From Halothiobacillus sp. (lineage in GTDB: Bacteria; Pseudomonadota; Gammaproteobacteria; Halothiobacillales; Halothiobacillaceae), in contig JAGXHU010000007.1 in NCBI GenBank assembly GCA_024636015.1, positions 1 to 55,545 of the forward strand: a DNA stretch of 55,545 nt, given 5' to 3'. A program made the translations under genes and the position numbers. A model generated the notes under the pieces. It had not been told where the DNA came from. It made no database searches and worked only from the letters and a program-made list of their open reading frames with translations. Position 1 is the stretch's first letter, and the number at the start of each line of letters is the position of its first letter. This document shows positions 38,453 through 47,539 of the stretch, piece after piece.

Positions 38453-38498
38453 TACGGATGACTCCTTCTTGTTCCAACCTACCGCCAAGTGATTTTCT

Positions 38499-38987
38499 AT
38501 GAGTATTGTTGATTACGCCATTATTGGCGTTGTACTGGTTTCCACCTTGATTTCGTTGGTGCGGGGGTTTGTCAAAGAAGTTCTGTCTCTTTTGACGTGG
38601 ATTGCCGCCTTTGTGATTGCGATGGGTTTTTCCCAGTCGGCGGCCGCGTTTGTGCCCCAAGCTGTTGATATCCCCTCGGCACGAGTTGCGCTGGCATTTC
38701 TGGTGCTGTTTGTGGCGGTGCTGATCATCGGGGGGATCATCAATTGGATTATTTCAACGCTCGTCAACAAAACGGGCCTGAGCGGGACTGATCGCTCGGT
38801 CGGCATGGTCTTTGGCCTCGCGCGCGGTGTCTTCATTGTTTCCGTTCTGGTGCTCTTGGCAGAATTGACCGCCATGCCAAAAGAGAATTGGTGGCAGTCT
38901 TCGATATTCATTCCGCAATTCATGATTGTTGCTAACTGGATTCACGCGTTACTGCCCGCCAAAATTGCGGTGTATTTTCATTCTTGA
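38499..38987 (+). CDS. cvpA: CvpA family membrane protein
   Basis: 162 aa inner-membrane protein with four hydrophobic segments. It starts with the family block MSIVDYAIIGVVLVSTLISL followed by VRGFVKEVLSLLTWI; SVGMVFGLARGVFIVSVLVL occurs near segment 4. Needed for colicin V production in E. coli and linked to envelope stress; molecular role not settled. It precedes purF by 61 bp, as in E. coli. Confidence 0.94.
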   Translation: MSIVDYAIIGVVLVSTLISLVRGFVKEVLSLLTWIAAFVIAMGFSQSAAAFVPQAVDIPSARVALAFLVLFVAVLIIGGIINWIISTLVNKTGLSGTDRSVGMVFGLARGVFIVSVLVLLAELTAMPKENWWQSSIFIPQFMIVANWIHALLPAKIAVYFHS

Positions 38988-39048
38988 TCGTTGATATTTA
39001 CGTCAACGTATTTCTTTTCGAATTCACTTTTTCGGGGTTCATAATTTC

Positions 39049-40572
39049 ATGTGCGGCATTATCGGTATTGTGGCTAATAGCCCAGTCAACCAGCTGTTGT
39101 TCGACGGGTTAACCCTGTTACAGCATCGCGGGCAGGATGCCGCTGGAATTCTTACCTGTGAGGAACAACGACTGTTTCTGCGCAAGGAAAACGGTCTGGT
39201 AAAAGACGTGTTTCATACCCGCCACATGCGGCAACTTTTGGGGAACATGGGTATTGGTCATGTTCGCTATCCCACGGCGGGCTGCGATTCTTCCGCCGAG
39301 GCGCAGCCTTTTTATGTGAATGCGCCCTTTGGCATTGCGCTGGGTCACAATGGCAACCTGACCAATGTAGACGAGCTTCGGGCATCAATTCAGCGCACCG
39401 ATCATCGTCACATCAATACCAACTCCGATTCAGAAGTATTGCTGAATGTTTTTGCGCATGAACTCGCCGCAACGGCCGGTGACGAACCGGCGGTAGACGA
39501 TGTATTTTCCGCAATTCGTGGGGTGCATCGTCGGGTGAAGGGCGCCTACGCCGTGATCGGTCTGATTGCTGGTCGTGGAATTTTTGCCTTCCGAGATCCC
39601 TCGGGTATTCGGCCGGTCTGTTTCGGTCAACGTAAGGTCGCGAACGGATTTACGGAGTACATGATTGCATCGGAATCCGTTGCGATTGAAGCGAGCGACT
39701 TCGAGCTGATCCGTGATCTGGCGCCGGGTGAAGCCATTTTCATCACGACGGATGGCGTTGTGTCTCTGAAGCAGTGTGCCGATCAGGCTCAATATACCCC
39801 CTGTATCTTTGAGTACGTTTATCTGGCGCGTCCTGATTCGATTATCGATGATGTTTCGGTCTACCGTGCCCGTATGCGGATGGGTGAGCGGTTGGCGGCC
39901 AAGATCATGCGCGAATGGGCGGATCACGATATCGATGTTGTTATCCCGATCCCGGATACCAGCCGAACGGCAGCGCTTGAAATCGCGGTCAACATGAACC
40001 TCAAGTACCGCGAAGGGTTTGTGAAAAATCGCTATATTGCCCGAACCTTCATCATGCCAGGGCAGGAACAGCGGAAGCGTTCCGTCCGTCAGAAATTGAA
40101 TGCCATCGATCTCGAATTTCGGGGTAAGAACGTGTTGCTCGTCGACGATTCGATCGTACGAGGCACGACGTCGAGCGAGATTATCCGCATGGCCCGGGAA
40201 GCCGGTGCGAACAAGGTCTACCTAGCGTCGGCGGCGCCACCTGTACGTTATCCGAATGTGTACGGTATCGATATGCCTGCCGCCAACGAGTTTGTCGCCC
40301 ATGATCGCGATGTAGAAGAAATTCGGGCCGCCATCGGTGCCGATTATCTGATTTATCAAGATATGGACGATTTGATCGAGTCCGTACGGATCGGCAACCC
40401 ATCGCTCAAGTCCTTCGATTGCTCATGCTTTACTGGGGAATATGTGACCGGTGATGTGGATCAGGCTTATCTCGATGATGTGGCTAATCGTCGTAACGAT
40501 CAGGCCAAAAGTAGCGACGGCGATCCACGGTCCCGCGATATCGTTGCGGTAGGTTTGTACAATGTTCAGTAG
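39049..40572 (+). CDS. purF: Amidophosphoribosyltransferase
   Basis: 507 aa, first committed enzyme of purine synthesis, converting PRPP and glutamine to phosphoribosylamine. The class II glutamine amidotransferase domain starts at Cys 2 (MCGIIGIVA), with no propeptide, as in E. coli. The glutaminase core includes [14 protein letters not shown] and GHNGNLTN. The PRPP loop is [17 protein letters not shown]. Length matches E. coli PurF (505 aa). Its end overlaps the next frame by 11 bp if the longer start of that gene is used. Confidence 0.98.
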   Translation: MCGIIGIVANSPVNQLLFDGLTLLQHRGQDAAGILTCEEQRLFLRKENGLVKDVFHTRHMRQLLGNMGIGHVRYPTAGCDSSAEAQPFYVNAPFGIALGHNGNLTNVDELRASIQRTDHRHINTNSDSEVLLNVFAHELAATAGDEPAVDDVFSAIRGVHRRVKGAYAVIGLIAGRGIFAFRDPSGIRPVCFGQRKVANGFTEYMIASESVAIEASDFELIRDLAPGEAIFITTDGVVSLKQCADQAQYTPCIFEYVYLARPDSIIDDVSVYRARMRMGERLAAKIMREWADHDIDVVIPIPDTSRTAALEIAVNMNLKYREGFVKNRYIARTFIMPGQEQRKRSVRQKLNAIDLEFRGKNVLLVDDSIVRGTTSSEIIRMAREAGANKVYLASAAPPVRYPNVYGIDMPAANEFVAHDRDVEEIRAAIGADYLIYQDMDDLIESVRIGNPSLKSFDCSCFTGEYVTGDVDQAYLDDVANRRNDQAKSSDGDPRSRDIVAVGLYNVQ

Positions 40573-41275
40573 GCGTTACCGGCAGGACAACCAGCGTCGA
40601 TACTTTTCGATCATTCATCGTATGGGACACAAAGCGTTACTTGTGACAGCATTGCTTATGGCGAGTGTTATCGGGAGTTCTGAGGTAATGGCTGCCAATC
40701 CCGTTGAGCACAATGCTATGGATAAAGTGCCTGCTGCTGTTCAGGCCGCACGCCTCCATGTGACCAAAATCCTGGCCGCATCGCAGGCGGCAGATGCGCC
40801 ATTTATCATCGTGTCGGTACATGAGCAACGGCTCTATTTGTTCGAACTGGGCCGGCTGAGCGCCACCTATCCGGTTTCCAGCTCGGCCTACGGTATTGGC
40901 AACACGAACGGCAGTAATCGAACGCCTTTGGGCTTGCACAAAATTGCTGAAAAATTCGGTGATCATGAACCTATCGGGATGATTTTCAAAGCCCGCCGAC
41001 CCACCGGGGATCTGGCCAAGATATTGACGCAGCCGGTGAAGGGGGAGGGCGATGATGTCACCAGCCGAATCATGTGGTTGCAGGGCCTGGAGCCCGGCGT
41101 GAACGAGGGGCCCGGTGTGGACTCGCATAAACGTTACATTTACATTCATGGCACTCCTGAGGAGGGTTTGATTGGGACCCCGGAGTCCCATGGATGTATC
41201 CGCATGAAAAATAAACAGGTTATTGCGCTGTTCAATCAGGTACCCGTTGGCACGCTGGTGGATATCATTGACTAA
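40562..41275 (+). CDS. L,D-transpeptidase (YkuD domain)
   Basis: 237 aa periplasmic enzyme predicted to cross-link peptidoglycan or attach proteins to it. A signal sequence (hydrophobic [20 protein letters not shown]) is followed by a YkuD domain: [17 protein letters not shown] (first strands), [16 protein letters not shown], and the catalytic block [20 protein letters not shown], with the nucleophile Cys in SHGCIRM. ATG 40562 overlaps purF; ATG 40622 gives a more typical signal peptide but has no clear ribosome site. Confidence 0.9.
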   Translation: MFSRRYRQDNQRRYFSIIHRMGHKALLVTALLMASVIGSSEVMAANPVEHNAMDKVPAAVQAARLHVTKILAASQAADAPFIIVSVHEQRLYLFELGRLSATYPVSSSAYGIGNTNGSNRTPLGLHKIAEKFGDHEPIGMIFKARRPTGDLAKILTQPVKGEGDDVTSRIMWLQGLEPGVNEGPGVDSHKRYIYIHGTPEEGLIGTPESHGCIRMKNKQVIALFNQVPVGTLVDIID

Positions 41276-41325
41276 TTTTAAGACTCAGACTGTTGAGTCC
41301 GTATCGCTTTTGGTAGGAGAGAAAG

Positions 41326-43188
41326 ATGCCTGAATACCGTTCACGTACCACCACTCATGGTCGAAATATGGCGGGCGCGCGAGCCTTGTGGCGAGCAACC
41401 GGCATGAAGGATGGCGATTTCGGCAAACCAATTATTGCTATTGCCAATTCGTTCACTCAGTTTGTGCCGGGTCATGTTCATCTAAAAGACATGGGGCAAC
41501 TGGTCGCACGTGAGATTGAACGGGCAGGGGGGGTCGCCAAGGAATTCAACACCATCGCCGTGGATGACGGGATAGCCATGGGTCACGGTGGGATGCTGTA
41601 CAGCTTGCCATCACGTGATTTGATCGCGGACTCGATCGAATACATGGTCAATGCGCATTGCGCGGATGCGCTGGTGTGTATTTCGAACTGCGACAAGATC
41701 ACACCCGGTATGCTCAATGCGGCGTTACGGCTCAATATCCCGGTCGTGTTCGTTTCCGGTGGGCCGATGGAAGCGGGTAAGACGCGTCTCGCGAATTCGG
41801 ACGAAATCATCAAGCTCGATCTCGTGGATGCGATGGTTCAGGCGGCAGATGATTCCGTGAGTGACGAGGACTTGGCCCAGATCGAGCGCTCGGCCTGTCC
41901 GACCTGTGGTTCCTGTTCCGGCATGTTTACGGCTAACTCCATGAACTGCCTGACCGAAGCGCTAGGATTATCGCTGCCCGGCAATGGCTCATTACTGGCA
42001 ACGCATGCTGACCGGCGCGAACTCTTCCTTGAGGCCGGGCGTGTGATTGTCAGTCTGGCCAAGCGTCATTACGAGCAGGATGACTACACGGTACTTCCTC
42101 GATCGATTGCCAGCTTCGCGGCCTTTGAAAACGCAATGGCATTGGATATTGCAATGGGCGGTTCAACCAATACGGTGTTGCATCTTTTGGCCGCTGCCCA
42201 TGAAGCCGGCGTGGATTTCACCATGCCGGATATTGACCGGATGAGTCGTAGAGTGCCGAATTTGTGCAAGGTTGCGCCCAGTACACCGCTGTATCACATG
42301 GAAGATGTACATCGTGCAGGCGGCGTCATGGGAATACTGGGCGAGCTGGATCGTGCGGGTATGTTGAACCGTGATCTACCCACGGTGCATAGCACCAGTA
42401 TGGCCGCCGCGCTTGATCAGTGGGATATCGTACGCCCTACGGTTCGCGCGGAGGCAGACATGTTCTATCGCGCGGGGCCGGCGGGAATTCCAACCCAAAC
42501 AGCGTTCTCTCAAGACACACGCTGGCCGAGTACCGATACGGATCGCAGCGCAGGATGTATTCGTGATTTAACGCATGCATACAGCAAGGAGGGCGGTCTT
42601 GCCGTCTTGTTTGGCAATATTGCGCGTGATGGGTGCATCGTCAAGACTGCCGGCGTGGATCCGTCCATCTGGCACTTTACGGGGCGTGCACGCGTGTTCG
42701 AATCACAGGATAGTGCGGTTGAGGCAATTCTGGCTGAGCATATTGTCGCTGGTGATGTCGTTGTGATCCGCTATGAAGGTCCTAAAGGCGGCCCTGGGAT
42801 GCAGGAGATGCTGTATCCCACGAGTTATCTCAAGTCGAAGGGGTTGGGTAAGGCGTGTGCCTTGTTGACGGATGGACGCTTCTCCGGCGGTACCTCGGGA
42901 CTTTCGATCGGCCATGCTTCACCGGAGGCTGCATCGGGCGGCACGATTGGTCTAGTTGAAGAAGGCGATACGATTGTGATCGATATTCCGAACCGCACCA
43001 TCAATCTGCTCGTCAGCGATGAGGACTTAGCCGCACGTCGTTCACACATGGAGTCGCGAGGCGCCGATGCCTGGCATCCGGAGAATCGTGATCGTGTCGT
43101 CAGCCAAGCACTCAAGGCCTATGCGGCCATGACAACTTCGGCAGATCGCGGTGCAGTCCGGGATTTGAGTCAGTTAGGTATTCGCTGA
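41326..43188 (+). CDS. ilvD: Dihydroxy-acid dehydratase
   Basis: 620 aa Fe-S enzyme of isoleucine, valine and leucine synthesis. Cluster cysteines lie in [10 protein letters not shown] (C122) and [12 protein letters not shown] (cluster at 191-197); [33 protein letters not shown] and [20 protein letters not shown] are family blocks. Length matches E. coli IlvD (616 aa, [4Fe-4S]). ATG 41326 has TAGGAGAGAAAG directly upstream. It ends in a strong terminator (43237-43268). Its product is the branch point toward leuC/D/B encoded at 48.9-53 kb. Confidence 0.97.
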   Translation: MPEYRSRTTTHGRNMAGARALWRATGMKDGDFGKPIIAIANSFTQFVPGHVHLKDMGQLVAREIERAGGVAKEFNTIAVDDGIAMGHGGMLYSLPSRDLIADSIEYMVNAHCADALVCISNCDKITPGMLNAALRLNIPVVFVSGGPMEAGKTRLANSDEIIKLDLVDAMVQAADDSVSDEDLAQIERSACPTCGSCSGMFTANSMNCLTEALGLSLPGNGSLLATHADRRELFLEAGRVIVSLAKRHYEQDDYTVLPRSIASFAAFENAMALDIAMGGSTNTVLHLLAAAHEAGVDFTMPDIDRMSRRVPNLCKVAPSTPLYHMEDVHRAGGVMGILGELDRAGMLNRDLPTVHSTSMAAALDQWDIVRPTVRAEADMFYRAGPAGIPTQTAFSQDTRWPSTDTDRSAGCIRDLTHAYSKEGGLAVLFGNIARDGCIVKTAGVDPSIWHFTGRARVFESQDSAVEAILAEHIVAGDVVVIRYEGPKGGPGMQEMLYPTSYLKSKGLGKACALLTDGRFSGGTSGLSIGHASPEAASGGTIGLVEEGDTIVIDIPNRTINLLVSDEDLAARRSHMESRGADAWHPENRDRVVSQALKAYAAMTTSADRGAVRDLSQLGIR

Positions 43189-43236
43189 TCTGAAACCTTT
43201 CTGGCAGCTTGTTAACTACAGGCTTTTATATGGATG

Positions 43237-43268
43237 AAACGGATCCCGTAAGGGGTCCGTTTTCTTTT
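43237..43268 (+). terminator. Intrinsic terminator after ilvD
   Basis: Stem AAACGGATCCC/GGGGTCCGTTT (one G-U pair) with loop GTAA, followed by a T-rich run TTTTCTTTT. Located 48 bp after the ilvD stop. Confidence 0.9.
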
Positions 43269-43312
43269 GGCGTGTGTTCTCAGTAGTAACTCAGGTCACG
43301 TGTCATGCTTCG

Positions 43313-43328
43313 CATAATAGATATTATG
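43313..43328. repeat. Perfect AT-rich palindrome between convergent genes
   Basis: CATAATA-GA-TATTATG, two perfect 7-bp arms, in the gap between the ilvD terminator and the 3' end of the DUF6231 gene. No gene starts nearby, so its role is unclear. Confidence 0.5.
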
Positions 43329-43411
43329 TTAAATCATGATTGTCCTGGAGCCTTTCCGTGTTCCCTGCATCCGATTCCACCGAATCCGAACATGATATTG
43401 CTCAGATCCCA

Positions 43412-43936
43412 TTACCAGCGATCTTTGTTCCATCGTTCTGGATGCGCCCAGTTTCGTGCGTTAAGCCAATCTGGCGTTTCTTTGTATTGTCGTATGTCAA
43501 AATACAGAATCCAGCCAGTTGCGCCTTTCGTCGTGTCTGCCTGACGTTTGAGGAACCCTAGCGCTTGTAGTTGTTCAACCCATTGAGGCGACCCTGAGTT
43601 CATTGGTGCCGCCTGAGAACCCTCCGGTATGGCTACCAGACGAATCGTTCCCTGATTGCGTACTCGTGCAATCCATTGATAGGCTGCGTCGCTCAGTTGC
43701 TCGTTTGTGCTGATTGAGATCATGATTAACAGAGCCTTGTTCCATGTCGCTTCATCGAGCAATGGATCGCTCATTACTTTTGTCGATTCGACGCGCGCAG
43801 TTGAGGCGATCAGTATCTGGGTGTTCGCGTACGTAGACAGCCCGTCCGAGAAGCCAATGAATGTGCACGCACTGGATAAGGTTTTGCTCTGTTCTTCATT
43901 CGGATGCGACAAAGAGACTATTTGTTGCTTGGCCAC
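43412..43936 (-). CDS. DUF6231 family protein
   Basis: 174 aa soluble protein of unknown function. The C-terminus YFDIRQYKETPDWLNARNWA matches the conserved ending of the DUF6231 family found in Pseudomonas and relatives (pattern YD-x-x-x-YK-x-x-PDWLNA-x-x-WA-P). The body looks like a degenerate Rossmann-type fold: TKVMSDPLLDEATWNKALLI, then ISISTNEQLSDAAYQWIARV and RLVAIPEG. Start GTG 43936 is preferred because GAGGGGGG lies 9 bp upstream; a GTG at 43978 would run through the tRNA-Leu promoter. It is convergent with ilvD and divergent from tRNA-Leu. Confidence 0.75.
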   Translation of the reverse strand: MAKQQIVSLSHPNEEQSKTLSSACTFIGFSDGLSTYANTQILIASTARVESTKVMSDPLLDEATWNKALLIMISISTNEQLSDAAYQWIARVRNQGTIRLVAIPEGSQAAPMNSGSPQWVEQLQALGFLKRQADTTKGATGWILYFDIRQYKETPDWLNARNWAHPERWNKDRW

Positions 43937-43938
43937 TA

Positions 43939-43967
43939 TTGACAACCCCCCTCGACCCACATAATAT
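43939..43967 (+). promoter_or_regulatory. Strong sigma-70 promoter of tRNA-Leu
   Basis: Perfect -35 TTGACA (43939-43944), 17-bp spacer, -10 TAATAT (43962-43967). The tRNA starts 15 bp after the -10. The -10 region (CATAATATG) is near-symmetric and may also serve the divergent DUF6231 gene. Confidence 0.8.
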
Positions 43968-43981
43968 GCCCGCCACACATA

Positions 43982-44066
43982 GCCCAGGTGGCGGAACTGG
44001 TAGACGCACTAGTTTCAGGTATTAGCGAGTAAAATCGTGGAGGTTCGAGTCCTCTCCTGGGCACCA
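43982..44066 (+). tRNA. tRNA-Leu (anticodon CAG)
   Basis: 85 nt with encoded CCA. Acceptor stem GCCCAGG/CCTGGGC, discriminator A; D-loop GGTGGCGGAACTGGTAGAC typical of leucine tRNAs; anticodon CAG at 44016-44018 in loop TTTCAGG; extended variable arm (TAGCGAGTAAAATCGT); T arm GGAGG-TTCGAGT-CCTCT. Confidence 0.97.
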
Positions 44067-44081
44067 CATTGAAAAAATTAA

Positions 44082-44113
44082 CCCTGACAGTTTTCGATTG
44101 TCAGGGTTTTTTT
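44082..44113 (+). terminator. Intrinsic terminator after tRNA-Leu
   Basis: Stem CCCTGACA/TGTCAGGG (8 bp) with a 9-nt loop, followed by seven T residues; starts 15 bp after the tRNA. Confidence 0.93.
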
Positions 44114-44143
44114 ATGCAGTAATTATTTAACTTCGACATGTAA

Positions 44144-44174
44144 AAGGGTTAATTCACGTGAGTGATTAACCCTT
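44144..44174 (-). terminator. Intrinsic terminator of fimV
   Basis: Stem AAGGGTTAA/TTAACCCTT with a 13-nt loop containing TCACGTGA; on the minus strand it is followed by TTTT and begins 7 bp after the fimV stop. It opposes the tRNA-Leu terminator. Confidence 0.75.
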
Positions 44175-44180
44175 ATTATT

Positions 44181-46373
44181 TTATACGCCGTGTGCCTTTT
44201 CGATGTTTCGTAAGGAAGAGATCAGTTCGGGATCACCCTCCCCTTCAATTTCTTCGGCAATCATTCTGTAACTTTCCATGTCTCCGACACCCAGGAATGC
44301 TTCTACCAAACCGAGTCGCGTGTCATTGTTCTTTTCTCCCTGAGAATGGACATCGTCCCCACCATCCGTTTGAATGCCTTCGTACTTGCGTTTTGGCAGA
44401 TCAAGGGTATCCAAGTTTTCATCATCGATGGTTGACGAGGGTAAATCTAGGTTCAGAGAGCGCGGAGCCGCCGAATCATGCGCCGGATTCAAATCTTCCA
44501 GTGAAAACTCGATATCATTTGTTTCGTCTTTTTGTGTATTTATATCAAGTATTTCAAGCGTTTCGACGGGGTCAGTGGTGCTGGTTTTGAGCTGGGGGGG
44601 AGGTACTTGGCTATTCGCCGAGGATACCTTCTGTTCAAAAATCGGGATCGGTGAGGACTGTAAGGAAATATGCTGTTGGATATCCGACATATCCGGGCGT
44701 TGGTCCGGCCCAAATCGATGGTCGATTTCCCCAAGGATATCGGACAGTGACGTTTCGTTTTTCGCTTCGGCATGAATACGCGCGAGTTCCTGATAAAGCG
44801 GTAGCTCATCTGGATGATCGTTCAGGGCATCCTGAAGCATTTCAATAGCTTGCGGGTGAAGGTTGTAGGACACTAGCAGCCGGGACTCCTCAATCAACGT
44901 TTGCGCATTGAATGCTGGAATGGCTGCCATTCCGGCTGCTGCGGTCAGTGTGGGCGCTGCGGCTGAAAACTTGTGAGCTTCCGTAGTGGGAGAATTTAGT
45001 GTTTTCTCAGCGTCATTTTCAATGTTGGCTAAGGGGGGCATAGGAGTTTTCAATTCAGCTGATCGAGCTTCATAAGTATCGCGATCGCGTCGGCCTCTTG
45101 CCATGAGGAGAAGCAGTAAAACAATGATCAGTAGACCAACACCGCCGGCCAGATATGGACCCCACTGGATCCAGAAACTGTTTTTCTGCTCTTCAAGTTG
45201 CTGCTGCAAAGTTTTGGTCTGACTTTCCGAGTTATGAATTTTTTTCTGAAGCAGGTCAATATTCTGATTGCGAACCTGAATTTGATCCTGAACCTGTTTC
45301 AGTTGCGTGTTCAGAAGATTAATCTGCTGACTCATCGCTTCGCTTTTAGCATCAATTGAAGCGATTGCTTCATTATTTTGCTGAGCAGTAGCTGCACTTT
45401 GGTCTTCGCTTGGGGTATCTATTGCGGAGAGTTTGGGCTGACCATTTGCCGTTGTTGTATCACTTGAGGTTGTTGTGTTCGTCGTATTTTGTGAAGCGGT
45501 ATTTGCCTGTGTTGCGGGTTCAGAGTCCGGAGATAACAGCTGCAACTTTGGTTGAGTCTCCGTGCCTGTTTCGACTGCCGGCGGCGTTACCGTCTCATCC
45601 TGTGTGGTTTTGGCTGTCTGAGTCGGTGCGGATGCAGCATTAGCTGCGCCTCCAGGTACTTTCAGTACGGCGCCTGCCATGAGGCTGTTTCCATTGCCAT
45701 CCACAAATGCTTTGGGATTCGCATTGATGATCGCTTGCATCATCGGACGAACAGCTACCTTTGATTTAGCAGCCGACTGTTTAGCTATATCGTAAAGGGT
45801 ATCACCGCGCTTGACCTTGTACTGCTCATCCATTTTGACGTCTGGGACATCTTTAACGGTAGTCCATGTGGGGGTGCTAGGTGTGCTATTTGAGGTAACT
45901 GGTCGACTGCTGTTGGTGGTCGCTAGTTGTACACTGTGCTGTGTTATTGATGGCTTTTGTGTTGCTGTGCGGGAGGAATCGGCTCGAACGGGCGGGTTCA
46001 GGAGCAGGTCATATTCCTTGATGAAGTGCCCGTTTGTGGTTTTTATCTCAAGCAACATGCTGAGAATAGGATCGGAAATACTTCGTTTGGAACTAACCAG
46101 AACATAAGGCCCCTTGGCACCTGGCTTTATCTGGAACATTATGTTTCCAGCCAGTGAATCCATGGAAAGACCGGCTTGGTCGTAAAAGTGCTCAGGTGCG
46201 AGGCTTACCTTGACTTCATCAAGCGGTGTTCCATTCAACCCGGAAATTGGGATGATCACCTTCAGTCTTTCGGTGAGATGAGATTCCAGTTTTGCGGCAC
46301 CCAATTCCGCAGCCATAAGGGTGACCGGGGTTGTGCAAAGAATACCGGCAATAATCCAACTCAACTTCCGCAT
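44181..46373 (-). CDS. fimV: FimV-like peptidoglycan-binding polar hub protein
   Basis: 730 aa. Signal peptide (about 1-21, ending LMA), then the conserved FimV N-terminal domain (ELGAAKLESHLTERLKVIIP), a LysM domain (YKVKRGDTLYDIAKQSAAKS, about 185-235) that binds peptidoglycan, a Thr/Gln-rich linker, a coiled coil (about 340-395, heptad-rich Gln/Leu), one membrane helix (about 415-435), and a cytoplasmic acidic region with a TPR-like helix pair and the C-terminal FimV motif (LVEAFLGVGDMESYRMIAEE). FimV/HubP proteins organise the cell pole, type IV pili and flagella. ATG 46373 has AAAGGAG 9 bp upstream; a TTG at 46382 is rejected. It follows asd, as in Pseudomonas. Confidence 0.92.
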   Translation of the reverse strand: MRKLSWIIAGILCTTPVTLMAAELGAAKLESHLTERLKVIIPISGLNGTPLDEVKVSLAPEHFYDQAGLSMDSLAGNIMFQIKPGAKGPYVLVSSKRSISDPILSMLLEIKTTNGHFIKEYDLLLNPPVRADSSRTATQKPSITQHSVQLATTNSSRPVTSNSTPSTPTWTTVKDVPDVKMDEQYKVKRGDTLYDIAKQSAAKSKVAVRPMMQAIINANPKAFVDGNGNSLMAGAVLKVPGGAANAASAPTQTAKTTQDETVTPPAVETGTETQPKLQLLSPDSEPATQANTASQNTTNTTTSSDTTTANGQPKLSAIDTPSEDQSAATAQQNNEAIASIDAKSEAMSQQINLLNTQLKQVQDQIQVRNQNIDLLQKKIHNSESQTKTLQQQLEEQKNSFWIQWGPYLAGGVGLLIIVLLLLLMARGRRDRDTYEARSAELKTPMPPLANIENDAEKTLNSPTTEAHKFSAAAPTLTAAAGMAAIPAFNAQTLIEESRLLVSYNLHPQAIEMLQDALNDHPDELPLYQELARIHAEAKNETSLSDILGEIDHRFGPDQRPDMSDIQQHISLQSSPIPIFEQKVSSANSQVPPPQLKTSTTDPVETLEILDINTQKDETNDIEFSLEDLNPAHDSAAPRSLNLDLPSSTIDDENLDTLDLPKRKYEGIQTDGGDDVHSQGEKNNDTRLGLVEAFLGVGDMESYRMIAEEIEGEGDPELISSLRNIEKAHGV

Positions 46374-46504
46374 GTCTATCAACTCCTTTAAAACCGCACC
46401 GGAATGAATCGGCGTTCTCGCTAACGTTACATTAAACGAATACGCACGGATTCAATTCAATTCATTTCACTTAATATAGCGCCTTGACGGGATTGTGCCA
46501 TAGC

Positions 46505-47527
46505 TTACAGATAATCGCGTACCAAAAGTTCAGCGATCTGAACACTGTTCAATGCCGCGCCCTTTCGGACATTATCGGAAACAACCCAAAGGTTGATTCC
46601 CCGTTCGGTGGATATATCTTCGCGGATTCGTCCGACGAATACGGCATCTTTGCCTGCTGCATCGGTTTGTGCAGTTGGCCATCCACCGTCCTTATGTTCA
46701 TCCATTATCTTGATTCCCGGGGATTTTTTGAGCAGTTCGCGCACTTGATCCGCTGTGATCTTTTCCCGAGTTTCGATATGTATCGCTTCGGAGTGACCGT
46801 AAAACACGGGAACGCGAACGGCTGTTGGATTCACGCGAATCGTTTCGTCTCCCATGATTTTGCGAGTTTCCCAGACCATTTTCATCTCTTCTTTCGTATA
46901 GCCGTTATCCATGAATACATCGATCTGTGGCAATACGTTGAAAGCAATGGGTTTTGGGTACACCACCGGATCGGTGGGCACGCCACTCAATAGAGCCGCA
47001 GTTTGACCAGCAAGTTCTTCAATCGCTTCCTTACCGGTGCCTGAAACAGCCTGATATGTGCAGACATTGATGCGGTCGATACCTACTGCATCGTAAATGG
47101 GCTTGAGTGCGACCATCATTTGAATGGTCGAGCAGTTGGGGTTGGCAATGATGCCGCGGTTTTTGTAGCCCGCAATGGCCTCCGGGTTCACTTCGGGCAC
47201 GATGAGTGGAATATCCGCGTCATAGCGAAACTGGGAGGTGTTGTCGATCACGATGCAGCCAGCTGCCGCCGCTTTGGGAGCATACTCAGCCGAAACCGAG
47301 GCACCGGGCGAGAACAGCCCAATCTGTACCTTGCTGAAATCGAAGGTTGCCAAGTCTTCAACTACCAGCATTTTCCCGCCAAACGACACACGTTTTCCCA
47401 CGGAACGCTCTGAAGCCAAAGCGTAAACTTTACCAACGGGAAACTTGCGCTCGGCCAAAATGGACAACATGGTTTCACCAACGGCACCGGTGGCACCAAC
47501 GACGGCTACATCAACAACACGACTCAT
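46505..47527 (-). CDS. asd: Aspartate-semialdehyde dehydrogenase
   Basis: 340 aa NADP enzyme making aspartate semialdehyde for lysine, diaminopimelate, methionine and threonine. NADP loop VVGATGAVGETML (9-21), catalytic Cys 132 in NPNCSTIQMM, active-site His in GHSEAIHIETRE. Length fits the Pseudomonas-type Asd. It starts 12 bp after the bactofilin stop, so it may be expressed with the upstream leuB-M23-bactofilin genes; fimV follows after about 130 bp. Confidence 0.97.
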   Translation of the reverse strand: MSRVVDVAVVGATGAVGETMLSILAERKFPVGKVYALASERSVGKRVSFGGKMLVVEDLATFDFSKVQIGLFSPGASVSAEYAPKAAAAGCIVIDNTSQFRYDADIPLIVPEVNPEAIAGYKNRGIIANPNCSTIQMMVALKPIYDAVGIDRINVCTYQAVSGTGKEAIEELAGQTAALLSGVPTDPVVYPKPIAFNVLPQIDVFMDNGYTKEEMKMVWETRKIMGDETIRVNPTAVRVPVFYGHSEAIHIETREKITADQVRELLKKSPGIKIMDEHKDGGWPTAQTDAAGKDAVFVGRIREDISTERGINLWVVSDNVRKGAALNSVQIAELLVRDYL

Positions 47528-47539
47528 GGAATACTCTCT

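Noticed and set aside
43305..43544. 79-codon frame on the plus strand
   Set aside because: Mostly antisense to the DUF6231 C-terminus, which is conserved.
43982..44180. tRNA-Leu as a possible integration site
   Set aside because: No integrase, no duplicated tRNA 3' end and no foreign-looking genes beside it.
46440..46475. Three ATTCA units (ATTCAATTCAATTCA) upstream of fimV
   Set aside because: Too short to call a repeat array; probably AT-rich promoter sequence.
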